Assembly (NCBI GenBank): GCA_963815135.1
Contig: CAWFFO010000011.1
Span: 558,001-622,000, forward strand
Direction: 5' to 3'
Length of the DNA stretch: 64,000 nucleotides
From: CAIWTU01 sp963815135
Lineage (GTDB): Bacteria > Desulfobacterota > Desulfuromonadia > Geobacterales > Geobacteraceae
Made by a program: the position numbers and the translations under genes
The notes under the pieces: generated by a model
The model's database searches: none
What the model was told of the DNA's origin: nothing
Seen by the model: only the letters and a program-made list of their open reading frames with translations
In this document: positions 54,237-64,000 of the stretch, in pieces
How positions within the stretch are numbered: position 1 is the first letter of the stretch
How the letters are laid out: each line of letters opens with the position of its first letter

Positions 54237-57200
54237 TTGGAAGATTTTTTCAGCTTTTTTGATAAACCGAAAGATCCGCTACATTTTTCTGCAATACGAA
54301 TTTCTATATCTTCTCCAGAAAAGATTCGGGAACGTTCATTTGGAGAGGTAAAAAAACCAGAAACAATTAATTACCGGACATTCAAGCCTGAACGTGATGG
54401 TCTATTCTGTGCAAAAATTTTCGGACCAACAAAGGATTATGAATGTAACTGCGGTAAATATAAGAGAATGAAACATCGTGGTATCGTCTGCGAAAAATGC
54501 GGTGTAGAAGTCATTCCCTCAAAAGTTAGACGGGAAAGGCTCGGCCATATAGATCTTGCGACCCCAGTTGCCCATATTTGGTTTCTGAGATCTCTGCCAT
54601 CGAGGATTGGAAACCTGCTGGATATATCACTAAAAGACTTGGAAAAGGTTCTATACTTCGAAGCGTACGCAGTTACTGATCCCAAAAATACAGGAATGAC
54701 TCTGGGTGAAGTGCTGTCTGAAGATAATTATCACAAGGCGCTTGAAGAATTTAATGGTGATTTCGAAGCAGGAATGGGTGCTGCTGCAGTCAGAGAGTGC
54801 TTGAAATCCCTAGACCTTGACGAGCTTGCCGTGCAGTTGCGTAACGAAATGATGGAAGCTACAAGCGAGGCCAAGCGGAAAAAAATTGCCAAACGGTTGA
54901 AGGTTGTAGATGCTTTTAAAACATCTGGGAACAAGCCTGAATGGATGATTCTGGAATGTATCCCTGTTTTACCGCCTGAATTGAGACCTCTTGTTCCTCT
55001 AGACGGCGGTAGATTTGCGACTTCAGACCTGAATGACCTCTACCGACGTGTAATAAACAGAAACAATCGTTTGAAGCGCCTTATGGAACTGCAAGCTCCC
55101 GAAGTAATAATCCGAAATGAAAAGCGTATGTTACAGGAAGCAGTTGACGCTCTTTTTGATAATGGAAGAAGGGGCCGAGCTATTGCTGGCCCGAACAAGC
55201 GGCCTTTGAAGTCTTTGTCAGATATGCTTAAGGGGAAATCCGGCCGTTTCCGTCAGAACCTGCTCGGAAAGCGCGTCGACTATTCCGGGCGTTCAGTTAT
55301 TGTTGTAGGTCCTGAACTGCGTCTGCACCAGTGCGGTCTTCCAAAAAAAATGGCTTTGGAGCTCTTCAAGCCTTTTATTTATAATAAACTGGAAGAGAGG
55401 GGATTTGTAACTACAATAAAAAGTGCAAAAAAGATGGTTGAGAAGGAAAGGCCTGAGGTCTGGGATGTACTTGAGGAAGTTATCAAGGAACATCCTGTAA
55501 TGTTGAACAGAGCGCCAACCCTCCACCGTCTCGGTATCCAGGCATTTGAACCGGTTCTCATAGAAGGTAAAGCGATCCAGTTGCACCCGCTTGTGTGTAC
55601 GGCGTTTAACGCTGACTTCGACGGTGACCAGATGGCTGTTCATTTACCTCTCTCCATTGAAAGTCAGGTTGAGGCCAGAGTTCTCATGATGAGCACTAAC
55701 AATATACTTTCACCTGCCCATGGTAAACCTATTATTGTGCCATCACAGGACATGGTTCTTGGTATTTACTATATGACCAGAGATAAACTTTTTGTTAAAG
55801 GAGAGGGAAAAATTCTCTCTTCGCCGGAAGAAGTGAGGATGGCTTTTGACTCCGGTGAACTGGATCTGCATGCACGAATTAAAGTGCGGATGAAAAATCT
55901 CTCGTCAGACACTCAAGACCAATTGATAGAGACCACTACAGGCAGAATACTCCTAAAGGAGATTTTGCCAGATGCAGTACCGTATTCTGCTATTAACCGT
56001 GTTATGACAAAGAAGGAATTGTCAAATCTTGTCGATGCATGCTACAGACTTGCCGGGAATAAAGAGACTGTTATTCTTGCTGATAAATTAAAAGAGATAG
56101 GTTTCCGATATTCGGCTATTGCAGGGATATCTATCAGCATTGACGATATGGTCATTCCACAAGGGAAACCTGCCATTATAGAAAAGGCAACTGAAGAAGT
56201 TAAAGAGATTCAGAACCAGTATACCGAGGGTCTGATAACTGACGGTGAGCGATATAACAAGGTTATCGATATATGGGCGAAAGCTACTGAGGAAATTGCC
56301 AAGGAAATGCTGGACAACCTTTCAAGAGATACCGTTGTGTCTCCAGATGGCAAGGAAGTAAAGACACCCTCTTTTAATGCAATTCATATGATGGCGGATT
56401 CCGGGTCCAGGGGATCTGCTCAGCAGATACGTCAATTGGCTGGGATGCGTGGTCTTATGGCGAAGCCGTCAGGTGAAATTATTGAGACACCAATTACTGC
56501 AAATTTCCGTGAGGGTCTCACCGTGTTGCAATACTTTATTTCAACCCACGGTGCAAGAAAGGGTCTAGCAGACACGGCTCTAAAAACAGCGAATTCGGGT
56601 TATCTTACTAGGAGGCTCGTTGATGTCGCACAGGATGCCATTATTACTGAGGTAGATTGTGGAACTTTAGATGGCCTGCTTGTTTCAGCTCTTACTGAGG
56701 GTGGAGAAATTATTGAGCATATTGGGGATCGTATTCTTGGACGCGTTGCACTTGAAGATATACTAGATCCAGTCACAGGCGAAGTTCTTGTGCCAGCAAA
56801 TATTGAAATAGACGAAATGCTGGTTAAAAAGATAGAAGATGCCGGTCTTGAAAAAGTTAAAATACGGTCAGTTCTGACTTGTCAGAGCAGACGGGGTATT
56901 TGTGCTAAATGCTATGGGCGAGATCTTGCGCGCGGGCATCTGGTCAATCTTGGTGAAGCTGTTGGAGTAATCGCTGCTCAATCAATCGGTGAGCCTGGGA
57001 CGCAACTTACCATGAGGACATTCCATATAGGTGGTACTGCGTCCAGGCATGCTGAACAGACATCATTGGAGGCACGAAATGAGGGTAAAGTATCATTTCT
57101 GAATATTAATAGTGTTTCAAATGCCGAAGGTCAGCATATTGTAATGAACCGGAATGGCGAGATTCGCCATTATTGATGAAACCGGTCGCGAGCGAGAAAA

Positions 57201-58391
57201 GTATTCGGTATAGTCTATGGTGCGAAAATCAAGGTTTCACCAGGTCAGACTGTTAAACCTGGCGAATCGATTGCTGAATGGGATCCATATACGATGCCGA
57301 TTCTTACTGAAGTGTCAGGTAGGATCAAGTTTGGAGATATACTTGAAGGAATTACCGTCGAGGAACAATTAGACGAAGTAACCGGTCTTTCGCGAAAGGT
57401 TATAATCGAATCGCGGGATCCTGACAAACGCCCCCGTATTGCCATAAAGGAAGAGTCAGGTAAAACAGTAAAAATTGGTGATAGCACGATTGGACGCTAT
57501 TTTCTTCCTGTAGGTGCGAACATTACTGTGCATGAGGATATCATTTATAAATGCAGGTGATGTAATAGCCAAAATCCCGCGGGAGACTACCAAAACCAAG
57601 GATATTACCGGTGGTTTGCCAAGGGTTGCCGAACTTTTTGAAGCAAGAAAACCAAAAGACTTTGCTGTCATTTCAGAAATCGACGGTTCGTGTACTTTTG
57701 GTAAAGACGCCAAAGGTAAAAGAAAGGTAGTTATTACCCCCGAAAAAGGTGAGTCTAAAGAGTATCTGATTCCCAAAGGTAAACATATAAGTGTCCATGA
57801 AGGTGACTTATATAAAAGCGGGTGAACCGCTTATGGATGGATCATCCAATCCACACGACATATTACGGGTGCTTGGGTGTAAAAGAATTGTCTAAATACC
57901 TTGTCGATGAAGTTCAGGAAGTCTATCGTCTTCAAGGTGTCAAAATCAACGACAAACATATTGAAACTATTGTTCGGCAGATGCTGCGGCGGGTGCGGAT
58001 TAAAGATGTTGGCGATACAAATCTTCTCATTGATGACCAAATTGAACGAAATCTCTTCGAAGATGAGAATGAACGAGTGCTCACAAATGGTGGAAGGCCA
58101 GCAACTGCTGAGCCATTGCTGCTTGGTATAACTAAGGCATCGTTGTCAACAGAGTCATTTATTTCAGCTGCTTCCTTCCAGGAGACAACAAAAGTATTGA
58201 CACAGGCTGCTATTGAAGGTAAGGTTGACAACCTTCGCGGACTCAAGGAAAATGTCATTATGGGTAGGCTGATTCCAGCAGGAACAGGCCTTTCACGATA
58301 CAGGAATATCAAGCTTGTAGTCGAAGAACCGAGTGTTGTTGCGGATAATGAAGTGATAGAAGAAATCACGGATGACGAAGAAGCAATATAG
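54237..58391 (+). CDS. rpoC: RNA polymerase beta' subunit (frameshifts in the last third)
   Basis: Translation starts with TTG at 54237 behind AAGGAGG. The N-terminal zinc site (CNCGKYKRMKHRGIVCEKCG), the catalytic NADFDGDQMAVHLPLS and the second zinc site (CQSRRGICAKCYGRD) are in the first frame, which ends at 57176. Four further frames carry RIKFGDILEGITVEEQLDEV, AKIPRETTKTKDITGGLPRV and LRRVRIKDVGDTNLLIDDQI to the stop. Single-base changes near 57166, 57211, 57543, 57808 and 57875 are sufficient to restore one frame of about 1384 residues. Confidence 0.96.
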
Positions 58392-58440
58392 TGATTGTTA
58401 GTGATAAATTCTTCGTTTTCGGATTTTGTGTGAAAAAAGC

Positions 58441-58469
58441 TTGACATCAGATGTTTATTTTGATATTTT
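58441..58469 (+). promoter_or_regulatory. Promoter of rpsL-rpsG-fusA-tuf
   Basis: TTGACA (58441-58446), a 17-base spacer and TATTTT (58464-58469) lie about 65 bases before rpsL. Confidence 0.8.
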
Positions 58470-58535
58470 GGTCGGGTTTTCGCTTCTGAAAGGCCATTGC
58501 CTCTAGCGATAAAAAAGTTCTGGAGAAAACAGTAA

Positions 58536-58907
58536 ATGCCAACCATTAATCAGTTGATACGTATCGGTAGGGAGAGCAAAAGAGATAAGTCGACAGCACC
58601 TGCTTTGAAGAGCTGTCCTCAGAAGCGCGGTGTTTGCACAAGGGTGTATACAACAACTCCCAAGAAGCCAAACTCAGCATTGCGTAAAGTTGCTAGGGTG
58701 CGTCTCACGAACGGGATTGAAGTGACTTCATATATACCAGGTGTTGGGCATAACCTTCAAGAGCACTCTGTTGTGTTGATTCGTGGCGGCAGGGTTAAAG
58801 ACCTTCCTGGTGTGAGATATCATATTGTTCGTGGTACTCTGGACTCTGTCGGTGTAAAAGACAGGAAACAGAGCCGGTCAAAATATGGGGCGAAAAGGCC
58901 CAAGTAA
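58536..58907 (+). CDS. rpsL: 30S ribosomal protein S12
   Basis: The 123-residue protein has MPTINQLIRIGRESKRDKST, the accuracy-centre loop TTTPKKPNSALRKVARVRLT (Lys of the KKPNS motif associated with streptomycin response) and RGGRVKDLPGVRYHIVRGTL. Intact. It opens the str operon. Confidence 0.98.
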   Translation: MPTINQLIRIGRESKRDKSTAPALKSCPQKRGVCTRVYTTTPKKPNSALRKVARVRLTNGIEVTSYIPGVGHNLQEHSVVLIRGGRVKDLPGVRYHIVRGTLDSVGVKDRKQSRSKYGAKRPK

Positions 58908-58929
58908 AAGACTAAAGTGAGAGGTTTCT

Positions 58930-59400
58930 ATGCCTAGGAGAAGAGAAGTTGCTAAGCGAATAATTCTGCCTGACCCAAAGTATAATGACAGGGTTGTAGC
59001 TAAGCTGATTAACATAATTATGTTGGATGGAAAGAAGAGTACTGCTGAGAGGGCACTTTATGGTGCTTTGGAATTAGTTGCCAAACGTGCAAGTGAGGAT
59101 CCTCTTAAGGTTTTCAAGAAATCGCTTGACAATATAAGGCCAATGCTTGAAGTGAAGTCGCGAAGGGTTGGCGGCTCTACATATCAGGTCCCGGTAGAGA
59201 TTCGTGCGGAAAGAAGAACATCTCTTGCTATGAGGTGGCTTGTAAAGTATTCAGCAGCGCGGTCGGAAAAGACGCTTACTGAAAAATTAGCAGGCGAGAT
59301 TTTGGATGCATATAATAACAGAGGTAATGCAGTAAAGAAGCGTGAAGATACACATAAAATGGCTGAAGCTAACAGGGCTTTTGCGCATTATCGCTGGTAG
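58930..59400 (+). CDS. rpsG: 30S ribosomal protein S7
   Basis: The 156-residue protein reads MPRRREVAKRIILPDPKYND, NIRPMLEVKSRRVGGSTYQV and ends KMAEANRAFAHYRW. It organises the 16S 3' domain and is the str-operon autoregulator in E. coli. Intact, 22 bases after rpsL. Confidence 0.98.
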   Translation: MPRRREVAKRIILPDPKYNDRVVAKLINIIMLDGKKSTAERALYGALELVAKRASEDPLKVFKKSLDNIRPMLEVKSRRVGGSTYQVPVEIRAERRTSLAMRWLVKYSAARSEKTLTEKLAGEILDAYNNRGNAVKKREDTHKMAEANRAFAHYRW

Positions 59401-59434
59401 CCTGTAAAAGATATTATCCGGAGGAGTATTCTTA

Positions 59435-61513
59435 GTGCAGCGTTCAGTACCTTTAGAGAAAACCCGAAACATCGGGATTATGGCACATATAGATGCGGGG
59501 AAAACTACAACAACCGAGCGTATTCTGTATTATACTGGAGTTTCTTACAAGATAGGTGAGGTCCATGAGGGTACGGCTACAATGGACTGGATGGAGCAGG
59601 AGCAAGAGCGGGGAATCACCATAACTTCTGCTGCAACCACTTGTTCATGGAGAGATCACAGAATAAACATTATTGATACTCCGGGACATGTGGATTTTAC
59701 AATCGAGGTAGAACGTTCCCTCCGTGTGTTGGACGGTGCAGTGGCTGTTTTTTGCTCTGTAGGTGGAGTGGAGCCACAGTCTGAAACAGTTTGGAGGCAG
59801 GCTGATAAATATAAAGTCCCTCGTATAGCATTCATAAATAAAATGGATCGTACTGGAGCTGACTTCTTTCGTGGCCTATCGATGATTAAAGACAGGCTAA
59901 AGGCAAATCCTGTTGCAATTCAGCTTCCTATTGGTAAGGAGAGTGATTACAAAGGTATTGTAGACCTTGTTGAAATGAAGGCTATTGTGTGGGATGAAGA
60001 ATCGTTGGGTGCTAAATTCCACGTCACTGAAATTCCGGCTGACCTTCAGGAGATTGCTCAAGAGTATAGGGAGAAAATGATTGATGAGCTTGCATCTCAT
60101 GACGATGCGCTCATGGATAAGTATCTTGGTGGTGAGGAGCTTACTGTTGATGAAATTAAGGCATCAATCAGAAATGCAACTATAGATATTAATATTTGCC
60201 CGGTTACGTGTGGGTCGGCTTTTAAAAACAAGGGTGTGCAAAATCTTCTCGACTCGGTAGTCGACTATTTGCCTGCTCCAACAGACATTCCTGCAATAAA
60301 AGGAGTTAGTCCTGAAACAGATGAGGAGTTGGAGCGTAATGCTGATGACAGTGAACCGTTTTCTGCTTTAGCTTTTAAGATTATGACTGATCCTTTTGTA
60401 GGGCAGCTTTGTTTCTTCAGGGTTTATTCGGGAGTTATGTCGTCTGGTTCTTATATTTATAATTCAACGAAAGAAAAAAAGAGAGAATCGGTCGTATATT
60501 GAAAATGCACGCAAATAAGCGTGAAGAGATAAAAGAAGTTTTCGCTGGAGACATTGCCGCTGCTGTGGGCTTGAAGTACACAACAACTGGCGATACATTG
60601 TGCGATGAATCTAAACCCGTTATACTTGAATCAATGGAATTCCCGGATCCTGTAATTTCTATTGCGATTGAACCGAAAACAAAAGCAGATCAGGAAAAAC
60701 TTGGAATTAGTCTACAGAAATTGGCGAGCGAAGACCCTTCATTTAGAGTTAATACGGATGAAGAAACCGGTCAGACAATTATTTCTGGAATGGGTGAATT
60801 ACATCTAGAAATAATTGTTGATCGACTCATTAGGGAATTTAAGGTTGAGGCAAATGTTGGTAAGCCTCAGGTAGCTTACAGAGAAACTATATCTAAAAAA
60901 GTTAAAGTTGAAGGAAAGTTTGTGCGACAGATCGGGTGGTCGTGGACAGTATGGTCACGTCTGGCTTGAGGTTGAACCTCAGGAGCCTGGAGCAGGATAT
61001 GAATTTGTCGACGCAATAAAAGGTGGCGTTGTTCCGCGGGAATATATACCAGCCGTTGACAAAGGTATTCAAGAGGCAATGGGTACGGGCGTTATGGCTG
61101 GTTACCCTGTTGTTGATATAAAGATTACACTGGTAGACGGTTCATATCATGATGTGGATTCATCAGAAATGGCTTTTAAAATAGCTGGATCTATGGGCTT
61201 CAAGGAAGGGTGTACAAAGGCTGGACCTGTTTTGCTTGAGCCTATAATGTCAGTAGAAGTTGTTATCCCAGAAGAATATATGGGCGACGTAATTGGAGAT
61301 CTAAATTCAAGACGCGGTCATATTATGGGAATGGAGTCCCGAGGTGGTGCACAAGTTGTAACATCGATGGTTCCTCTGGCTATGATGTTTGGCTATGCAA
61401 CAGATTTGAGATCTGCAACCCAGGGAAGAGCCACTTACACAATGACCTTCCATCATTACGAGCAGGTGCCTAAATCGGTATCTGAAGAAATAATTGCAAA
61501 AGTTAAAGGATAA
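59435..61513 (+). CDS. fusA: Elongation factor G (two compensating indels)
   Basis: EF-G drives translocation and, with RRF, recycling. GTG at 59435 follows GGAGGAG. The G-domain is intact (MAHIDAGKTTTTERILYYTG, DTPGHVDFTIEVERSL, INKMDRTGADFFR). One base is missing near 60482 (after KEKK) and one extra base occurs near 60935 (GGGT for GGT), giving three frames that together make a normal 692-residue protein ending VPKSVSEEIIAKVKG. Confidence 0.95.
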
Positions 61514-61539
61514 GGCTTTACGATAAGGAGGAACTCCTA

Positions 61540-62730
61540 ATGGCAAAGGCAAAATTTGAGAGGACGAAACCGCACGTAAACATAGGTACAATCGGGCACG
61601 TTGACCATGGAAAGACCACGTTGACTGCGGCGATAACCAAGGTGTTGGCTTCAAAAGGTCAGGCTGAATTCAAGTCATTTGATCAGATAGACAATGCGCC
61701 TGAAGAGCGGGAGCGTGGTATCACCATAGCAACCGCACACGTTGAATATGAGACAGACAAGCGCCACTATGCGCATGTGGACTGTCCGGGCCATGCCGAC
61801 TACGTAAAGAACATGATCACCGGAGCTGCGCAGATGGACGGTGCGATACTGGTGGTGTCTGCCGCAGACGGGCCAATGCCACAGACCAGAGAGCATATAC
61901 TCCTCGCGCGCCAGGTAGGCGTACCGTATATAGTAGTATTCCTCAATAAGGCAGACATGGTAGATGATGAAGAGCTGATCGAGCTGGTAGAGCTTGAGAT
62001 TCGCGAACTTCTTTCCGCATATGATTTTCCTGGAGATGAGATACCGATTATCAAAGGTTCTGCCCTCAAGGGTCTTGAAGGTGACACGGGAGAACTTGGG
62101 GAGCAGGCAATATACAAGTTGATGGATGCGGTAGATGCTTACATACCTGAGCCTGAGAGAGCAATCGACAAGCCGTTCATTATGCCTGTAGAGGATGTTT
62201 TTTCCATATCAGGACGCGGAACGGTTGCAACTGGCCGTGTGGAGCGCGGAATAATCAAAGTAGGTGAGGAAGTAGAGATAGTTGGAATTAGGCCGACACA
62301 GAAGACCACAGTAACGGGAGTGGAAATGTTCCGCAAGCTTCTGGATGAAGGTCGGGCCGGGGACAACATCGGGGCACTGCTTCGAGGAGTCAAGCGTGAG
62401 GAAATCGAGCGAGGCCAGGTATTGGCCAAGCCCGGCTCAATAACCCCTCATACGAAATTCAAAGCTGAGGCTTACATATTGACCAAAGAAGAAGGTGGGC
62501 GTCACACGCCATTTTTCAACGGTTATCGGCCGCAGTTTTATTTCCGTACAACAGATGTGACCGGAATAGTAGACCTTCCCGCAGGAACCGAGATGGTTAT
62601 GCCTGGTGACAATGTTGCAATGACGGTAAATCTGATAACCCCGATAGCAATGGATGAAGGTCTTAGGTTTGCGATCCGGGAAGGTGGACGAACTGTCGGC
62701 GCTGGGGTTGTAAGCTCAATTATAGAATAA
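61540..62730 (+). CDS. tuf: Elongation factor Tu, copy 2
   Basis: This 396-residue EF-Tu is intact: MAKAKFERTKPHVNIGTIGH, VDHGKTTLTAAITKVL, DCPGHADYVKNMITGAAQMD, NKADMVDDEE and the C-terminal GRTVGAGVVSSIIE. It differs from copy 1 at about ten residues (for example SKGQ versus AKGQ, KRHYAH versus NRHYAH) and is markedly more AT-rich at third positions (27 G+C of 60 bases at 61621-61680). It follows fusA by 26 bases, the classic str-operon position. Confidence 0.98.
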   Translation: MAKAKFERTKPHVNIGTIGHVDHGKTTLTAAITKVLASKGQAEFKSFDQIDNAPEERERGITIATAHVEYETDKRHYAHVDCPGHADYVKNMITGAAQMDGAILVVSAADGPMPQTREHILLARQVGVPYIVVFLNKADMVDDEELIELVELEIRELLSAYDFPGDEIPIIKGSALKGLEGDTGELGEQAIYKLMDAVDAYIPEPERAIDKPFIMPVEDVFSISGRGTVATGRVERGIIKVGEEVEIVGIRPTQKTTVTGVEMFRKLLDEGRAGDNIGALLRGVKREEIERGQVLAKPGSITPHTKFKAEAYILTKEEGGRHTPFFNGYRPQFYFRTTDVTGIVDLPAGTEMVMPGDNVAMTVNLITPIAMDEGLRFAIREGGRTVGAGVVSSIIE

Positions 62731-62748
62731 ATTATATCCGAGGAAGAG

Positions 62749-63057
62749 ATGACTAGTCAAAAAATAAGAATTAGATTAAAAGCATATGACCACAAGCTGC
62801 TTGATCAATCAGTGGGAGAAATTGTAGATACAGCTAAGAGGACAGGTGCAAGAGTTGCGGGTCCGATTCCTCTTCCAACGGTAATAAATAAGTATTGTGT
62901 TTTGCGTGGTCCACATGTTGACAAAAAATCACGGGACCAGTTTGAAATAAGATCACATAAACGTTTGATTGATATTCTTGATCCGACTCAGCAAACAGTA
63001 GATGCATTGATGAAATTGGATCTTTCAGCAGGAGTGGATGTAGAAATTAAGCTGTAA
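62749..63057 (+). CDS. rpsJ: 30S ribosomal protein S10
   Basis: The 102-residue protein has KIRIRLKAYDHKLLDQSVGE, GPIPLPTVINKYCVLRGPHV and ends DLSAGVDVEIKL. It also serves as NusE in antitermination. It is the first S10-operon gene, fused here to the end of the str operon (18 bases after tuf). Confidence 0.98.
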   Translation: MTSQKIRIRLKAYDHKLLDQSVGEIVDTAKRTGARVAGPIPLPTVINKYCVLRGPHVDKKSRDQFEIRSHKRLIDILDPTQQTVDALMKLDLSAGVDVEIKL

Positions 63058-63088
63058 AAATGACTCTAAAGAATAGGGAACACCAGCC

Positions 63089-63718
63089 ATGAAGAAGGGT
63101 TTGATTGGTAGAAAACTTGGTATGACGCATATTTTTTCTGAAGATGGGACCCGCATTCCTGTTACTGTAGTTGAGGCGGGACCGTGCATTGTTATCCAGA
63201 AAAAAACCGTCGAAAAAGATGGCTATAATGCTATCCAAATCGGCTTTGCAAAAAAAGAATCTATGAGGGCGAATAAAGCTTTGATAGGACATTGCAAGGC
63301 TGCTGGACTTGGCGCATTTAATTTTCTGCGTGAGTTAAGAATAGATGACATAGATCAATTTAATATCGGTGATTCAATTGATGCTCAGATATTCGAAAAT
63401 GGTGATTTGATTGATGTAACCGGTGTCAGCATAGGTAAAGGATATCAAGGTGTGATAAAGCGATGGAATTTTCAGGGCGGTAGGGCGTCACATGGCTCAC
63501 GCTTTCATAGGGCGCCAGGTTCTATCGGCTGTTCAGCAACACCTTCACGTGTCTTTAAAAATACAAAACTGCCAGGTCATTTAGGCAATGCGCAAGTTAC
63601 TATTCAAAGATTAAAAGTTGTGCGTATTGATGCTGATGATAATCTGATTTTGATCAAGGGAGCTGTACCAGGATCAACCAATGGTCTTGTAATTATCAAA
63701 GACAGTGTAAAGGCTTAG
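63089..63718 (+). CDS. rplC: 50S ribosomal protein L3
   Basis: The 209-residue protein has KKGLIGRKLGMTHIFSEDGT, TGVSIGKGYQGVIKRWNFQG, and GGRASHGSRFHRAPGSIGCS, the loop reaching the peptidyl transferase centre. It nucleates 50S assembly. Intact. Confidence 0.98.
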   Translation: MKKGLIGRKLGMTHIFSEDGTRIPVTVVEAGPCIVIQKKTVEKDGYNAIQIGFAKKESMRANKALIGHCKAAGLGAFNFLRELRIDDIDQFNIGDSIDAQIFENGDLIDVTGVSIGKGYQGVIKRWNFQGGRASHGSRFHRAPGSIGCSATPSRVFKNTKLPGHLGNAQVTIQRLKVVRIDADDNLILIKGAVPGSTNGLVIIKDSVKA

Positions 63719-63742
63719 CAATTACGATTTCTGGAGAATGAC

Positions 63743-64000
63743 ATGGCTACAATTGATATCTATGATATAAGAAAAACAAAAGTTGGTGAAATTAACATCG
63801 ACGATGATGTATTTAACGCTGAAATAAAAAATCATTTGCTGCATGAGGCAGTAAAAATAAAACTTGCAAACAGACGTGCTGGAACTGTAGCTGTTAAAAA
63901 CAGGGCTGCAGTAGCAGGCGGTGGTAAGAAACCATTTCGTCAAAAAGGAACTGGTCAGGCAAGACAAGGGTGCAGCAGAGCTCCTCAATATCCAGGTGGC
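63743..64000 (+). CDS. rplD: 50S ribosomal protein L4, N-terminal part
   Basis: An open frame from the ATG at 63743 runs to the window end (86 codons). It reads MATIDIYDIRKTKVGEINID, NRRAGTVAVKNRAAVAGGGK and the L4 loop KPFRQKGTGQARQGCSRAPQ. The rest lies beyond the window. In E. coli L4 is the S10-operon regulator. Confidence 0.96.
   Translation, partial: MATIDIYDIRKTKVGEINIDDDVFNAEIKNHLLHEAVKIKLANRRAGTVAVKNRAAVAGGGKKPFRQKGTGQARQGCSRAPQYPGG

Noticed and set aside
46987..61513. Programmed ribosomal frameshifting as the reason for the broken frames
   Set aside because: There are too many sites in too many genes, without slippery sequences plus downstream structures, and the same genes are not shifted in other bacteria.

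Overview
This window reads as a chromosomal segment from a free-living anaerobic deltaproteobacterium, most likely the Desulfuromonadia/Geobacter lineage (Desulfobacterota). The evidence is gene order: pyrH-frr-uppS-cdsA-dxr-rseP; ilvD-ilvB-ilvN-ilvC-psd-pssA-leuA with a leucine T-box; hpnJ-hpnK hopanoid genes; and a tRNA cluster-tuf-rpmG-tRNA(Trp)-secE-nusG-rplKAJL-rpoBC-rpsL-rpsG-fusA-tuf-rpsJ-rplC-rplD block. The lineage is inferred from synteny and family resemblance, not from a search.

Layout. 1-5.3 kb: end of pyrH, ribosome recycling factor, and a run of envelope/isoprenoid genes (uppS, cdsA, dxr, rseP) ending in tsaB. 5.4-17.8 kb: branched-chain amino acid synthesis (ilvDBNC, leuA, leuCD), interrupted by the phosphatidylethanolamine genes psd-pssA, a T-box leader before leuA, a cold-shock gene and a LOG-family gene on the minus strand. 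18-21.5 kb: an Mla-type lipid-transport locus made of an unusual WPF-repeat exported protein, an MlaE permease and an MCE-domain MlaD, with no ATPase alongside. 21.6-27.1 kb: a CruF-like membrane protein, a hopanoid-type nucleosidase/phosphorylase, hpnJ, hpnK, a small DMT-type membrane protein and a lone MoCF-domain protein. 27-37.8 kb: class II ribonucleotide reductase, an NRDE protein, an exported FKBP isomerase, an orphan ModE-like regulator, a GDSL esterase, an isopropylmalate/isocitrate-type dehydrogenase and asd. 39.7-44.5 kb: truA, rplM-rpsI, argC and a frameshifted ygiQ. 44.6-64 kb: the tRNA, translation and transcription block.

Two near-identical IS200/IS605 elements (32376-34079 and 37921-39623) carry tnpA and tnpB. 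They sit 3' of TTAC and end in TCAA, as described for IS608. The second copy has lost one histidine of the HUH motif in TnpA but keeps an intact TnpB.

The most important caution concerns roughly 43.3-61.0 kb, where many single-base insertions or deletions disrupt genes that cannot all be dead (tuf1, nusG, rplK, rplA, rplJ, rpoB, rpoC, fusA) plus ygiQ. I read these as sequence or assembly errors, and give gene spans across the frameshifts. In the same region tuf1 is much more GC-rich than tuf2, which raises the possibility of a chimeric assembly.
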